Positions 51,130-59,497 are shown, counted from the stretch's first letter. The stretch is 64,000 bases of DNA from Butyrivibrio hungatei (GCF_900101605.1 NZ_FMUR01000003.1:1-64000), one strand, 5' to 3'. The notes: generated from the letters alone by a model not told the origin. Made by a program: numbers and translations.

Positions 51130-52908
51130 ATGAGTGAAAGACAATTTGATCCGATAACAGGACAACCAATCACATACAACCAGCAACAATATGATGCTGC
51201 TCAGACTATACAGTTAGACAAAATTCAACCTGATAATATGGCAGGAGCTTCAGCCGGACAGGACTATAACAGTAACAGCTATTTCGAGCAGAATTACTGG
51301 GGCATGGACAACAAATCTGTTCAGCAGCCTTTCGGCCAGAATTACCAGCAGCCTGCTATGAATCAATACGGACAGCCTATGCAGCAGTACATGAATAATC
51401 AGTTCGGGCAGCCTGTAAATAACGGCTACGGTCAGCCCATGAATAATGAATACGGCCAATCTATGAATAACGGCTACGGTCAGTTTATGAACAATGGCTA
51501 CAATCAGCCTATAAACAGCGGCTACGGTCAGCCCATGCAGAACATGAACAATCCGTACGGACAGCCTTTTCAGATGAATATGGGACAGCCCGCATATCAG
51601 GGCTACGGTAAGCCCAAAAAGAGTAAGTTGACTCCACAATCGGTTGCTCTCGGTTCATCCATAGCGGCAGTGATTGTTTTGACAGCATTGTTTTTCAGCA
51701 CAACTACCTCTCGCGCCAACCCGTACGATCAGAATATCATTGCAAAGCAAAATCCGACTATATCAAGCAGCCAGAGCACTCCGGGACAGACAATCACAAA
51801 GTCCACTCCCGCATCTGTTAACGAGACTGCGATGTTCTCGAATTTCAGCATTGATGGCAAGCAGTATTCTCTTCCAATGAGTATCGATGAACTTCTTGCA
51901 AACGGATGGACATACGATGACAAGGAAGATGCAAACAAAACATTGTACGCAGGCGATTGCGAGACAATAAAGCTTAACTATACAGGAAAAGGTAATGATT
52001 CGCAGTATTTTGGTGTGATCAATCACTCCATAGATGCTCAGCCTCTTTCAAAATGTCTTATATATGACTGTGATTTTTCGGATTCATTTGTTAAACAGAC
52101 AGGTGCGGAAGTAAAATTCTACAATGATAAGTTTGTTTTACAGAAGACTACCGTTGACGAAGTAAAGAACGAACTCGGAGAGCCCAGCAGCACAAACACA
52201 AGCGGCAATTCCGTCACACTCACATACAGAGGAAAAGGTAAAGAGGACGAATTCAATCTTTCCGCGACATACAGTTTTGAGAATAACATACTTACATTTA
52301 TCAGTATTCGTAATAAATCGATGCCTTCAGACTTTGTACAGCCTGCAGTGAACTCCAAGACACCTGATTATCTCGGTCTTTACAAAGCTCCTTTGAGACT
52401 CGGAGACGATCTGTTATCTGGTAACTTTACTCTTGACGGAGTAACCTATAATTTACCTGTTCCATACAAGACACTTGCAGAGCAAGGCTGGACAAGTACA
52501 GGCGAATCGGAATCTGTTCCTTCAATGAACGGCGTGATTCTGACATTAAAAAAAGGAGATTTCAACATTACCGCTAAAGTTGTTAATCCCCTTCCGAATG
52601 CAGTGACACTTGATAATACAATTGTTGTATTCATCTCAGTATTCAACAGCACGGTCAATCCTCTCGATCTTACAATGGCAGGAGACATTAAGCTCGGAAT
52701 GTCAAAAGCAGACCTGGAGAATGCACTTAACGCAAAGGGAATAAAGAACTTTACATATAATGAGAAATTCAACACTTACAAGATTCCGTTCGATCAGGCC
52801 GATAAATCTGAGTTTCCAAAGGAAACAATAGAGATTTACTTAAGCGATGACAAGAATATCATCAGTAGTATCGACATTGAGCGCTACGACTGGCTCGCAG
52901 AAAAATAA
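51130..52908 (+). CDS. Membrane protein with Q/N/G/Y repeats and duplicated external domain
   Basis: ATG 51130 with GGAGG ten bases upstream. The cytoplasmic N-terminus opens MSERQFDPITGQPI and contains about nine 8-residue repeats of the type NNGYGQPM (residues about 75-158). One membrane helix (about 171-190) follows. The outside part holds two related copies: FSIDGKQYSLPMSIDELLAN with GWT, and FTLDGVTYNLPVPYKTLAEQ with GWT, each followed by a segment that may fold like SmpA/BamE (VDEVKNELGEPS; MSKADLENALNAKG). I do not know the function. It ends at the shared terminator with agrD. Confidence 0.75.
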   Translation: MSERQFDPITGQPITYNQQQYDAAQTIQLDKIQPDNMAGASAGQDYNSNSYFEQNYWGMDNKSVQQPFGQNYQQPAMNQYGQPMQQYMNNQFGQPVNNGYGQPMNNEYGQSMNNGYGQFMNNGYNQPINSGYGQPMQNMNNPYGQPFQMNMGQPAYQGYGKPKKSKLTPQSVALGSSIAAVIVLTALFFSTTTSRANPYDQNIIAKQNPTISSSQSTPGQTITKSTPASVNETAMFSNFSIDGKQYSLPMSIDELLANGWTYDDKEDANKTLYAGDCETIKLNYTGKGNDSQYFGVINHSIDAQPLSKCLIYDCDFSDSFVKQTGAEVKFYNDKFVLQKTTVDEVKNELGEPSSTNTSGNSVTLTYRGKGKEDEFNLSATYSFENNILTFISIRNKSMPSDFVQPAVNSKTPDYLGLYKAPLRLGDDLLSGNFTLDGVTYNLPVPYKTLAEQGWTSTGESESVPSMNGVILTLKKGDFNITAKVVNPLPNAVTLDNTIVVFISVFNSTVNPLDLTMAGDIKLGMSKADLENALNAKGIKNFTYNEKFNTYKIPFDQADKSEFPKETIEIYLSDDKNIISSIDIERYDWLAEK

Positions 52909-52911
52909 TTA

Positions 52912-52981
52912 AACTTCCGACACCTCAGAGTACACAGAAACAGTCTTTTTGTCACATCTGTGCTCCCCGGTGTCGGAAGTT
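52912..52981. terminator. Complex terminator shared by the 51130 gene and agrD
   Basis: Perfect 13-bp arms AACTTCCGACACC (52912-52924) and GGTGTCGGAAGTT (52969-52981) are separated by 44 bases that contain their own stem CACAGA/TCTGTG (52933-52938, 52957-52962). TTTTTCT follows on the plus strand and TTTAATTATTTTTC on the minus strand, so it can stop both convergent transcripts. Confidence 0.8.
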
Positions 52982-52992
52982 TTTTCTATTAT

Positions 52993-53130
52993 TTATTGAA
53001 TTTTCCCTGCATCGGAAGGCCTCTTAGGCTGATGCATAAGGTACATGCATCTGCTGCCATTGCTTGCCTTTACAGATTCTCTTGCAATTTCTCTGAGCAT
53101 TTTGGCTATAAAAGTTTTCTCTTTTTTCAT
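52993..53130 (-). CDS. agrD: AgrD-type cyclic lactone autoinducer prepeptide (45 residues)
   Basis: ATG 53130 has GGAGGG eight bases upstream. The product has the AgrD plan: an amphipathic basic N-terminal helix (MKKEKTFIAKMLREIARESV), a core with one cysteine (SNGSRCMYLM) and a C-terminal tail with the conserved QPK-P element (HQPKRPSDAGKIQ). By analogy with staphylococcal AgrD, AgrB would cut after Met32 and join it to Cys28 as a thiolactone, giving a five-residue ring CMYLM with a short N-terminal tail. It lies between agrC and a shared terminator, on the agrC strand, with paired direct repeats upstream. Confidence 0.9.
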   Translation of the reverse strand: MKKEKTFIAKMLREIARESVKASNGSRCMYLMHQPKRPSDAGKIQ

Positions 53131-53175
53131 CTTGAACACCCTCCTTCATACGAAAAAATATTATATTTGGTAATA

Positions 53176-53181
53176 ATTATA
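53176..53181 (-). promoter_or_regulatory. -10 element of the agrD promoter
   Basis: TATAAT on the minus strand 46 bases before the agrD ATG. The -35 position (about 53199-53204, TAATAT) is a poor match and is overlapped by direct-repeat box a, as expected for an activator-dependent promoter. Confidence 0.55.
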
Positions 53182-53198
53182 TCTCAAATTACGCAAAT

Positions 53199-53235
53199 AT
53201 ATTATTTCATGTAGAAAAAACGGATATTCATGTAA
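53199..53235. promoter_or_regulatory. Putative AgrA (LytTR) operator upstream of agrD
   Basis: Two copies of TTCATGTA (53206-53213 and 53227-53234) are spaced exactly 21 bp apart. The second is preceded by ACGGATA and so matches 14 of 16 bases of the box ACGGTTTTTCATGTAA before agrA. Direct repeats spaced two helical turns apart are the normal form of LytTR sites. Confidence 0.65.
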
Positions 53236-53238
53236 TTT

Positions 53239-54549
53239 TTACACATTATCGCTCTCTTCTTTTCCGTACATTATTACATCAACATTGAACTGATTGCCCT
53301 TATCATCGATAATCACTTCGCCCTCATACCCCTTAACGGCTTGTTCCACCGATGCAAGTCCTATTCCATGATGTTCCGCATCATGTTTTGTTGAAAAGAA
53401 CTTTCCATATCTGTCTCGTCTGTTTTCATAAATACAGCTGTTCTTTATGCCAATCTTCAGCATGTTCTTTTCAAAACTCATATCAAGTCTGATAAATCTC
53501 CCTTTTGGCTGAACCTTCATGCATGCATCAAATGCATTCTCCAAAAGATTGCCTAAAATAATTACAAGATGTTCACTCTTAAACGGAAGTACCGACGGCA
53601 CAAAAACAGATACTTCAAAAGCGATTCCTTCTTTTTTCGCTATGGAATACTTGTAATTTACAAGCGAATCAACAACTATATTGCCACTCTTTGATATTTC
53701 TTCACCGGATTTCCCGAGTCCGTCTGCAAGAAGCTGCTGTATATATTTGACCGCCTCATCTTTTTCCCCTGACTCAACCATTCCGAGAAGGCTTGCAAGA
53801 TGGCTTTTCATATCATGTCTTGTTCTCCTTATTTCCATATAAAGCTGTTCCTGCTCTGCCGCCTGTCTGCTGCAAAGTTCAAGTTGCTGTCCGTAAAGTT
53901 TGTTTAGCGATTTAAGCTCGGCATCTCTGCTCATCCATGTATATACCTCAAAGATCACATAGTTTATCATTAGGAGAAAAGCACTTGAAATAACAGCAAA
54001 ATTATTGTATTCAATATGACGCGTCGCTATCAGAAAAATACGATTTGTAAGAAAAATGCTGATGATCGGAATTGAAAGAATCATTATAAAATATTTGATC
54101 GGAATATTACAGTATTTAGAGCCTTTCCAGGACTTGTTCAAGATTACAACCAGAAGGAGCATTATCAGAAGCGAAACAAAGCATACAGAGTCCCTGCTTT
54201 TTACAAAATCTATGCCGTATCTTTCAACCACTGCAACGGCTCCGACTTCTACAAGCATCCAGACCGCACATACAATAAGTGAGAAAAAGCTGGCAGCCTT
54301 GATCGATGCTTTTCTGTCGAGAATTGCCAAGATAAAGATAAAGATAATGTTCGAAGTTATCAGGGCAAGCGGCTTTACGATATTCGTCAGATTTGACGCC
54401 GCAGAAAACGTGAAATATATTGCCCATACAACATATCTTACTATGTTGTTACTCCGTTCCGGCAGGAAAACATCCATGAACTTCCGAACAATCATGACAT
54501 AAAGAAAAGCTAAGAAAACTCCAGTAAAAATCGACATGTATTCACCCAT
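53239..54549 (-). CDS. agrC: AgrC-type sensor histidine kinase
   Basis: The N-terminal half has six or seven membrane helices, the AgrC peptide sensor. A linker helix (LKSLNKLYGQQLELCSRQ) leads to the HPK10-type phosphoacceptor RRTRHDMKSHLASLLGM (His245) and a GHKL ATPase with NLLENAFDAC and HHGIGLASVEQAVKGY. Start ATG 54549 with AAGGGG seven bases upstream. It shares the strand with agrD, which follows 108 bp downstream, and is divergent from agrA. The kinase should respond to the peptide from agrD and phosphorylate AgrA. Confidence 0.92.
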   Translation of the reverse strand: MGEYMSIFTGVFLAFLYVMIVRKFMDVFLPERSNNIVRYVVWAIYFTFSAASNLTNIVKPLALITSNIIFIFILAILDRKASIKAASFFSLIVCAVWMLVEVGAVAVVERYGIDFVKSRDSVCFVSLLIMLLLVVILNKSWKGSKYCNIPIKYFIMILSIPIISIFLTNRIFLIATRHIEYNNFAVISSAFLLMINYVIFEVYTWMSRDAELKSLNKLYGQQLELCSRQAAEQEQLYMEIRRTRHDMKSHLASLLGMVESGEKDEAVKYIQQLLADGLGKSGEEISKSGNIVVDSLVNYKYSIAKKEGIAFEVSVFVPSVLPFKSEHLVIILGNLLENAFDACMKVQPKGRFIRLDMSFEKNMLKIGIKNSCIYENRRDRYGKFFSTKHDAEHHGIGLASVEQAVKGYEGEVIIDDKGNQFNVDVIMYGKEESDNV

Positions 54550-54635
54550 TTTTAAGCCCCTTCTTTCCTTATATAAAACCAACTGTTATAAATCATAACA
54601 TAAAAACGACAGTCTTTTTCCAATTTGTAATATTT

Positions 54636-54672
54636 ACGGTTTTTCATGTAAGAATCACGGTTTTGCATATTT
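54636..54672. promoter_or_regulatory. Putative AgrA (LytTR) operator between agrC and agrA
   Basis: ACGGTTTTTCATGTAA (54636-54651) and ACGGTTTTGCAT (54657-54668) repeat with a 21-bp period, in the direction of agrA. The second copy overlaps the -35 of the agrA promoter. The site resembles the one before agrD. Confidence 0.7.
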
Positions 54673-54691
54673 TAAAAAAAGAATGTATACT
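54663..54691 (+). promoter_or_regulatory. Promoter of agrA-agrB
   Basis: TTGCAT (54663-54668), 17 bases and TATACT (54686-54691). The -35 lies within the second direct-repeat box, the geometry expected for activation by a LytTR regulator. Confidence 0.7.
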
Positions 54692-54776
54692 ACCTTAGAC
54701 AATATCTAATTATGATTACCGATCCTGCACTTTTTGTTACTTACTATGCTTATACCCGATTATTTGGAGGTAGGAT

Positions 54777-55517
54777 ATGATTAAGATTGCAATTTGTGAT
54801 GACGATGTAAAGCTTTCCGGCAAACTTGAGACGCTTTTAAACAGTGAGTGTCTTGCAAGAGGAATACGTCCCGAGATTGATGTTTTTTACGACGGTTCAC
54901 CGCTTGCGCGCAACATAATCAAAGGGGATCGCTACAGCTTGATCTTTCTCGATATCGAGATGAAAGAGCTGGACGGAATAACAACCGCCCGAATGATCCG
55001 CACAATAGACAAAGACTCTCTCATAATCTATGTTTCAAATTACGAAAGCTATCTCAAAGAACTTTTTGAAGTCGAGCCTTTCAGGTTTCTTTCCAAACCG
55101 ATAGACGAGAAAATATTCAAAAAGTACTTCTCTCAGGCACTTACAAGAATCGATAAAGCCGAAGGCTATTTTCAATACACCTATAACAGAAAGGTGAAAA
55201 AGACTTCCATCGGCAACATCGTATACTTCGAAAGTAAAAATCGTGTAATAACGATCCATCTAAATGACGGCTCAAACGATATTTTTTACGGAAAGCTAAA
55301 TGATATTCAAAAAGAACTCGAAAGTTCAGGTCATTATTTTTTCAGGATACACCAGTCTTATCTTGTTAATTACAAATATGTAAGCCACATGAATTACACC
55401 AGCATGACGCTAAATTACGACAACAACGAATTTTGTCTGAAGATCAGTGAAAACAGACAAAAGAACGTGCGACGTAAGATCATCGAAATGATGGGTGACG
55501 GCAACTACACAAAATAA
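54777..55517 (+). CDS. agrA: AgrA-type response regulator (receiver-LytTR)
   Basis: The receiver domain has IAICDDD, phosphoacceptor Asp59 in IFLDIEMKELDG and Lys107 in FLSKPI. The LytTR DNA-binding domain (about residues 135-240) includes IVYFESKNRVITIHLNDG and FFRIHQSYLVNYKYVSHM. GGAGG lies six bases before ATG. It is followed by agrB after 26 bases on the same strand and is divergent from agrC. Its likely targets are the two paired-repeat sites in this locus, which would make the circuit self-amplifying. Confidence 0.93.
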   Translation: MIKIAICDDDVKLSGKLETLLNSECLARGIRPEIDVFYDGSPLARNIIKGDRYSLIFLDIEMKELDGITTARMIRTIDKDSLIIYVSNYESYLKELFEVEPFRFLSKPIDEKIFKKYFSQALTRIDKAEGYFQYTYNRKVKKTSIGNIVYFESKNRVITIHLNDGSNDIFYGKLNDIQKELESSGHYFFRIHQSYLVNYKYVSHMNYTSMTLNYDNNEFCLKISENRQKNVRRKIIEMMGDGNYTK

Positions 55518-55543
55518 TACAAAACAATCATCGGGATTTCATT

Positions 55544-56107
55544 ATGTATTACATATCAAAGAGACTTACAGATTATATATTAAATAAAGGGGTTATCGAA
55601 GAAAAAGATTATGATATATATAACTACGGCTTCGTATGCTTTCTTGAAGTAACGCTAAGCACGGTAACAAGTATAATCATAGCTCTTTTTCTCGGTATGC
55701 TTCGCCCGTGTCTGTTCTTTTTTCTCATATTTATTCCGATGCGCTCATATGGAGGTGGCCTTCATCTAAACAGTTATCTTGCTTGTTACATCGCCTCCTG
55801 CCTTATTCTTACAATATCGCTCCTTACGGTAAAATATGCCACTCTCCCGCTCTTAATCTCATTTTTGATCTATCTTGTCTCTGCGGCCTTCATCTTACTT
55901 ACAGGTCCTGTAGATCATCCCAACAGAAGTGTCGATGCATATGAAAATGATATATTCAAAAAAAAGACGAATATAACGATATTATTTTCAACCGTTATAT
56001 CCGTCATTCTGCTTTTTTATAAAAACAACTCTTATCTGATGCTCGAAGCAATTGTCTTCGCCTTCCTCGCAATTACTTTAATAGCGGGAAAAAAAGCAAA
56101 CAGATAA
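55544..56107 (+). CDS. agrB: AgrB-type peptidase for autoinducer processing
   Basis: Membrane cysteine endopeptidase of the accessory gene regulator B family. The motif IPMRSYGGGLHLNSYLACY holds catalytic His74 and Cys81, spaced seven apart as in staphylococcal AgrB (His77, Cys84). Several helices follow. At 187 residues it is a normal AgrB. It should cut AgrD and form the thiolactone. Unusually, agrD is not its neighbour but lies 2.4 kb away on the other strand. The ribosome site is weak, so translation may depend on agrA. Its stop is ten bases from the stop of the convergent DctP gene. Confidence 0.92.
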   Translation: MYYISKRLTDYILNKGVIEEKDYDIYNYGFVCFLEVTLSTVTSIIIALFLGMLRPCLFFFLIFIPMRSYGGGLHLNSYLACYIASCLILTISLLTVKYATLPLLISFLIYLVSAAFILLTGPVDHPNRSVDAYENDIFKKKTNITILFSTVISVILLFYKNNSYLMLEAIVFAFLAITLIAGKKANR

Positions 56108-56117
56108 GCTCTTATTA

Positions 56118-57128
56118 TCAATAAGTCATTATTCTACGCACTATGTCCATATATTCACCACAATACTTTTCATAGACACCTGTCATCGCATCCCTGAATT
56201 TCTTTCTCTCTTCGGGAGTAAGTTCGATGACCTGCGTACCGTTGGAAACAGCAATATTCTTGGAACTTTCTTCTCTTTCTTTCCAAAGTTGTCTTTCATA
56301 CGTTGACGATTCAAGTGCACATTCGTGGATTATATTCCTGTCCTCTTCACTGAGCGTGTTCCATATAACTTTTGAACACACCTGCAGCTCCGGAACTCTT
56401 ATATGCTCATCGATCGTATAATACTCCGCAACCTTGTAGTGCTTCATACTCTCATACGACGGCCAGTTATTCTCTGCTCCGTCAACCAATCCCTGCTCAA
56501 ATGAAGAATATACTTCAGAATATACAACTTCGACCGGCTTTGCTCCGAGAGCTTCCACCATATCCGCCATCATTGATGATTCCTGAACTCTTATCTTCAT
56601 TCCGTTCAGATCTTCAACACTCGTGATAGGCTTTGATTTACTGTAGAAATTTCTGGCGCCCGCATCATACCACGATAGCCCTACCAGATCGTATTCATCA
56701 GCCTTTAGCAGGAACCTGTCTCCAATATCTCCTTCAAGCACTCTCCACATATGATCCGAATCATTATATAGGAAAGGCATAAGAAGAACGTTCATCGAAG
56801 GTATTCTCTCTGCCAGCTGTGAAAGTGATACTCTGGCAAAAGCAATTCCGCCGTATTTCATCTGGTTTATCGCTTCTGATTCGCTTCCCAGCTCCGCGTC
56901 ATATTTTACAATTATCTTTATCCTTCCGTTTGTCCTCTCATATACAAGATCCGCAAACTTCTGTCCTCCGAGTGTAGTCGGATAATCTGCGGCCTGATTC
57001 TCTGCATATAAAAAAACATATTCCGGAGAATTAGATCCGGATTTTCTGTTATTAAAAAAGAATAAGACAGCAACCATAATAAATATTATGCTCACTATCA
57101 TTGCCACAATGGGCCATCTTTTTTTCAT
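56118..57128 (-). CDS. Membrane-anchored DctP-like TRAP solute-binding protein (probable sensor partner)
   Basis: An uncleaved-looking anchor helix (IVAMIVSIIFIMVAVLFFF) is followed by a DctP domain: TLGGQKFADLVYERTNGRIK, then LNGMKIRVQESSMMADMVEA with the arginine that binds substrate carboxylates, and QGLVDGAENNWPSYESMKHY. Its ATG overlaps the stop of the response regulator gene (TGATG), and the YesM-type kinase gene is next. No permease genes follow it. This arrangement suggests it presents the TRAP substrate to the kinase, though it could also feed the dctQM permease upstream. Confidence 0.85.
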   Translation of the reverse strand: MKKRWPIVAMIVSIIFIMVAVLFFFNNRKSGSNSPEYVFLYAENQAADYPTTLGGQKFADLVYERTNGRIKIIVKYDAELGSESEAINQMKYGGIAFARVSLSQLAERIPSMNVLLMPFLYNDSDHMWRVLEGDIGDRFLLKADEYDLVGLSWYDAGARNFYSKSKPITSVEDLNGMKIRVQESSMMADMVEALGAKPVEVVYSEVYSSFEQGLVDGAENNWPSYESMKHYKVAEYYTIDEHIRVPELQVCSKVIWNTLSEEDRNIIHECALESSTYERQLWKEREESSKNIAVSNGTQVIELTPEERKKFRDAMTGVYEKYCGEYMDIVRRIMTY

Positions 57129-57913
57129 CAGTCAATGACTCCGTTTCTGTATTCACTGGGTGTCTGCCCGGTCATACGCTTAAACACTCTCGCAAAATAA
57201 TTGGCATCTCTGTATCCCGCTTCGGAGCTGATGTCCTTAATATTGATAGAAGGATTTGCCAAAAATTCTTTTGCCTTGCTTATCCTAAGTTCGTTCAAAT
57301 ATACTATAAAGCTTTTTCCGAAATTCTGCTTGAAAAGTTTGCAAAAATATACATCGGAATACCCCAAAACTCCGGCAACATCTTGTAGCGAAATATCTTC
57401 TTTATAGTGCTCGTCTATATATTTTTTTGCTTCACGCACTATTTCTCCCGACTTCGAAAAATCCTTTTCATCAAGATTAAAGTCTGAAGAAGGAGTGCTC
57501 TTTTTTATAGTATCTACGTTCTTTACCTCTGTTTCATATTTATCCGCGATTGAAAACGCTTCTTCCATTACATTTATAAGCTCATTATCCGCACCCGGCT
57601 TAAGTAAATAATCGAGCGCTCTTACCTCGATAGCTTTCTTGGCATAGCTGAATTCATCAAAAGCCGTGAGAAAAATAATGCTGCACCTTTCATCAAAGGT
57701 TCTTATCTCCTCTGCCGCATCAAGTCCGTTTTTTCCGGGCATGGAAATATCAAGAAAAGCAATCTGACAATTCTTCTCTTTTACCAACTCGACCGCCTCG
57801 ACTCCGTTAGCCGCCAAAAAAATCTCTATCTGGTCTTTAAAAAATCCATTTAATTTTTTAGATATAACCTGTCTCTCAATAGGCTCATCATCTGCAATCA
57901 GTACTCTATACAT
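57128..57913 (-). CDS. YesN-type response regulator (receiver-AraC)
   Basis: Receiver domain: VLIADDEPIERQ, phosphoacceptor Asp in IAFLDISMPGKNG, and DYLLKPG with Lys. The AraC/XylS DNA-binding domain occupies residues 165-258: ISLQDVAGVLGYSDVYFCKL and ISSEAGYRDANYFARVFKRM with TGQTPSEYR. It is the partner of the kinase encoded four bases upstream and likely activates the TRAP genes. Confidence 0.94.
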   Translation of the reverse strand: MYRVLIADDEPIERQVISKKLNGFFKDQIEIFLAANGVEAVELVKEKNCQIAFLDISMPGKNGLDAAEEIRTFDERCSIIFLTAFDEFSYAKKAIEVRALDYLLKPGADNELINVMEEAFSIADKYETEVKNVDTIKKSTPSSDFNLDEKDFSKSGEIVREAKKYIDEHYKEDISLQDVAGVLGYSDVYFCKLFKQNFGKSFIVYLNELRISKAKEFLANPSINIKDISSEAGYRDANYFARVFKRMTGQTPSEYRNGVID

Positions 57914-57916
57914 TCT

Positions 57917-59455
57917 TTAGTCTCCTCGAGTATAAATTGAATCTCCTGCACGGTAGGGAAGAATAATTATTATCTGTGTACCTTTTCCCAAAACGCTGTT
58001 AACTCTCATATCAGCGTCCTCATACATAGCCTTTATTCTCCTAAAAATATTTCCCATGCCTATACCCATGGTACTGGTCTGTTTTCCGCCCAAGCTTTCA
58101 CGTATCTCCCTAAGCTGGCTAATCTCCATTCCTTTACCCGTATCGGTGACGGAAATTATAAGCTTGTCAGCTTTTTTACCAACCAAAACAGATACACTAC
58201 CGCCCTCCACTTTCGGTGAAATTCCATGAATAATACAATTCTCGATTATAGGCTGCAATGTAAACGTAGGAACCATTACATTGTCTGCATTTACCCTACA
58301 ATCAACCGTATACTTAACTCTTTCCCCGAAACGCATCTTCTGCAAATACATATAATCGGCCGCAACCTTTAGTTCCTGAGAAAGAAGTACTTCCTTCTCC
58401 TGATGCTTCAGATTGTATCTGAACAGTGAACTGAGCGCGGTAATCATTTCCTCTGTAGTCGATGCGCCCTCAAGGTTCGCCATGCCACCTATTACATTAA
58501 GTGTATTAAAAAGAAAATGCGGATTGATCTGGTTCTTAAGAAGTTCCAGATTCATTGCATCAAGTTGCTTCTCTGCTTCAAGAGTTTCGACTTCTTTTGC
58601 GTGAAGCTTATCAAGAGCCTGTCTTCTTTCCTCCAAAGCACCTATATACTCACCTGTCGCATATTTCATCTTGTTAAAAGCAATGATAAGCTCACCAAGT
58701 TCGTCCCTGTTATTTGCGGCAACGTCATCCACGTCGAAATCATTTGCCGCAATCCTTCTGGACGCATGCGCAAGCTTAAGCACAGGTTCAGTAATAGATT
58801 TATTCATCATCCTTGAAATCTCAAGTACCGATGAGAACAGTAAAATACCTAATATTACTGCGATCACCGGAACCACAAAAACTTTCGGTAACAACTCGTT
58901 ATACTTAGCATTACCCTCTTTAAGAGTAAGATCTATAAAACGCTGCGCGTAATTATGCAGATAATTCTGCATATTATAAACGGCATACAGTCTGCTCACG
59001 TAATCTCTTCGCGGTAATTTGCCGCTGAGAACTTCATCTCTGTAGCCGCAATACACTTCATAACATGACTGTAACGAATAAAGCTGCGCATATCTGTTTT
59101 CCCCCAGTCTTGAATAATCAAGCGGAATTGCATATACGGCAGTTTTTGTCTGTTTCATCGCAAGCTTAAATGCATCCTCATTTTCACTCGTAGTGCTGTT
59201 GACATATTGATCGAACAATTCTTTTTCCCTGTCGATAACGGTAATGATCTCACCGCATTTGGAATTGTCTTCCATTATGTCATTAACGTCGATCATAAAC
59301 AGCCTTATCAGGATTGCATCAAAGAATACCGCAACCAGAATTGTCAAAAATACACTTCCCGTGAAAAGTGATATTTTGTTTTTAATTGTGATCGAGTACC
59401 AAAAGTTTTTTAAGTTTTTCATCTTTACAAAGACAGCAGCGTTATACTTACTCAT
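57917..59455 (-). CDS. YesM-type sensor histidine kinase
   Basis: Two membrane helices (residues about 27-48 and 190-212) enclose an external helical domain of about 140 residues without a recognised fold. HAMP (ITEPVLKLAHASRRIAANDF) and a coiled coil follow. The kinase part has the phosphoacceptor in LLKNQINPHFLFNTLNVIGG, N-box IIENCIIHGISP and DTGKGMEIS. The ATG at 59455 lacks a ribosome site and lies seven bases beyond a TATAAT, so the transcript may be leaderless; ATG 59422 is the alternative start. Confidence 0.93.
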   Translation of the reverse strand: MSKYNAAVFVKMKNLKNFWYSITIKNKISLFTGSVFLTILVAVFFDAILIRLFMIDVNDIMEDNSKCGEIITVIDREKELFDQYVNSTTSENEDAFKLAMKQTKTAVYAIPLDYSRLGENRYAQLYSLQSCYEVYCGYRDEVLSGKLPRRDYVSRLYAVYNMQNYLHNYAQRFIDLTLKEGNAKYNELLPKVFVVPVIAVILGILLFSSVLEISRMMNKSITEPVLKLAHASRRIAANDFDVDDVAANNRDELGELIIAFNKMKYATGEYIGALEERRQALDKLHAKEVETLEAEKQLDAMNLELLKNQINPHFLFNTLNVIGGMANLEGASTTEEMITALSSLFRYNLKHQEKEVLLSQELKVAADYMYLQKMRFGERVKYTVDCRVNADNVMVPTFTLQPIIENCIIHGISPKVEGGSVSVLVGKKADKLIISVTDTGKGMEISQLREIRESLGGKQTSTMGIGMGNIFRRIKAMYEDADMRVNSVLGKGTQIIIILPYRAGDSIYTRGD

Positions 59456-59461
59456 AAAAGT

Positions 59462-59491
59462 ATTATAGCGCTGCCGTCATCATTTTTCTAA
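59462..59491 (-). promoter_or_regulatory. Internal promoter for the sensor kinase genes
   Basis: On the minus strand TTAGAA (59486-59491), 18 bases and a perfect TATAAT (59462-59467). Transcription would begin at or next to the kinase ATG at 59455. Confidence 0.55.
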
Positions 59492-59497
59492 TATTCG

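Noticed and set aside
51355..51600. Regular 24-nt repeats that could suggest a CRISPR-like array
   Set aside because: The repeats are contiguous, keep the reading frame and encode NNGYGQPM units; there are no spacers.
56111..56125. CTTATT/AATAAG hairpin between agrB and the convergent DctP gene
   Set aside because: Stem of only six AT-rich pairs, overlapping the DctP stop; too weak to call a terminator.
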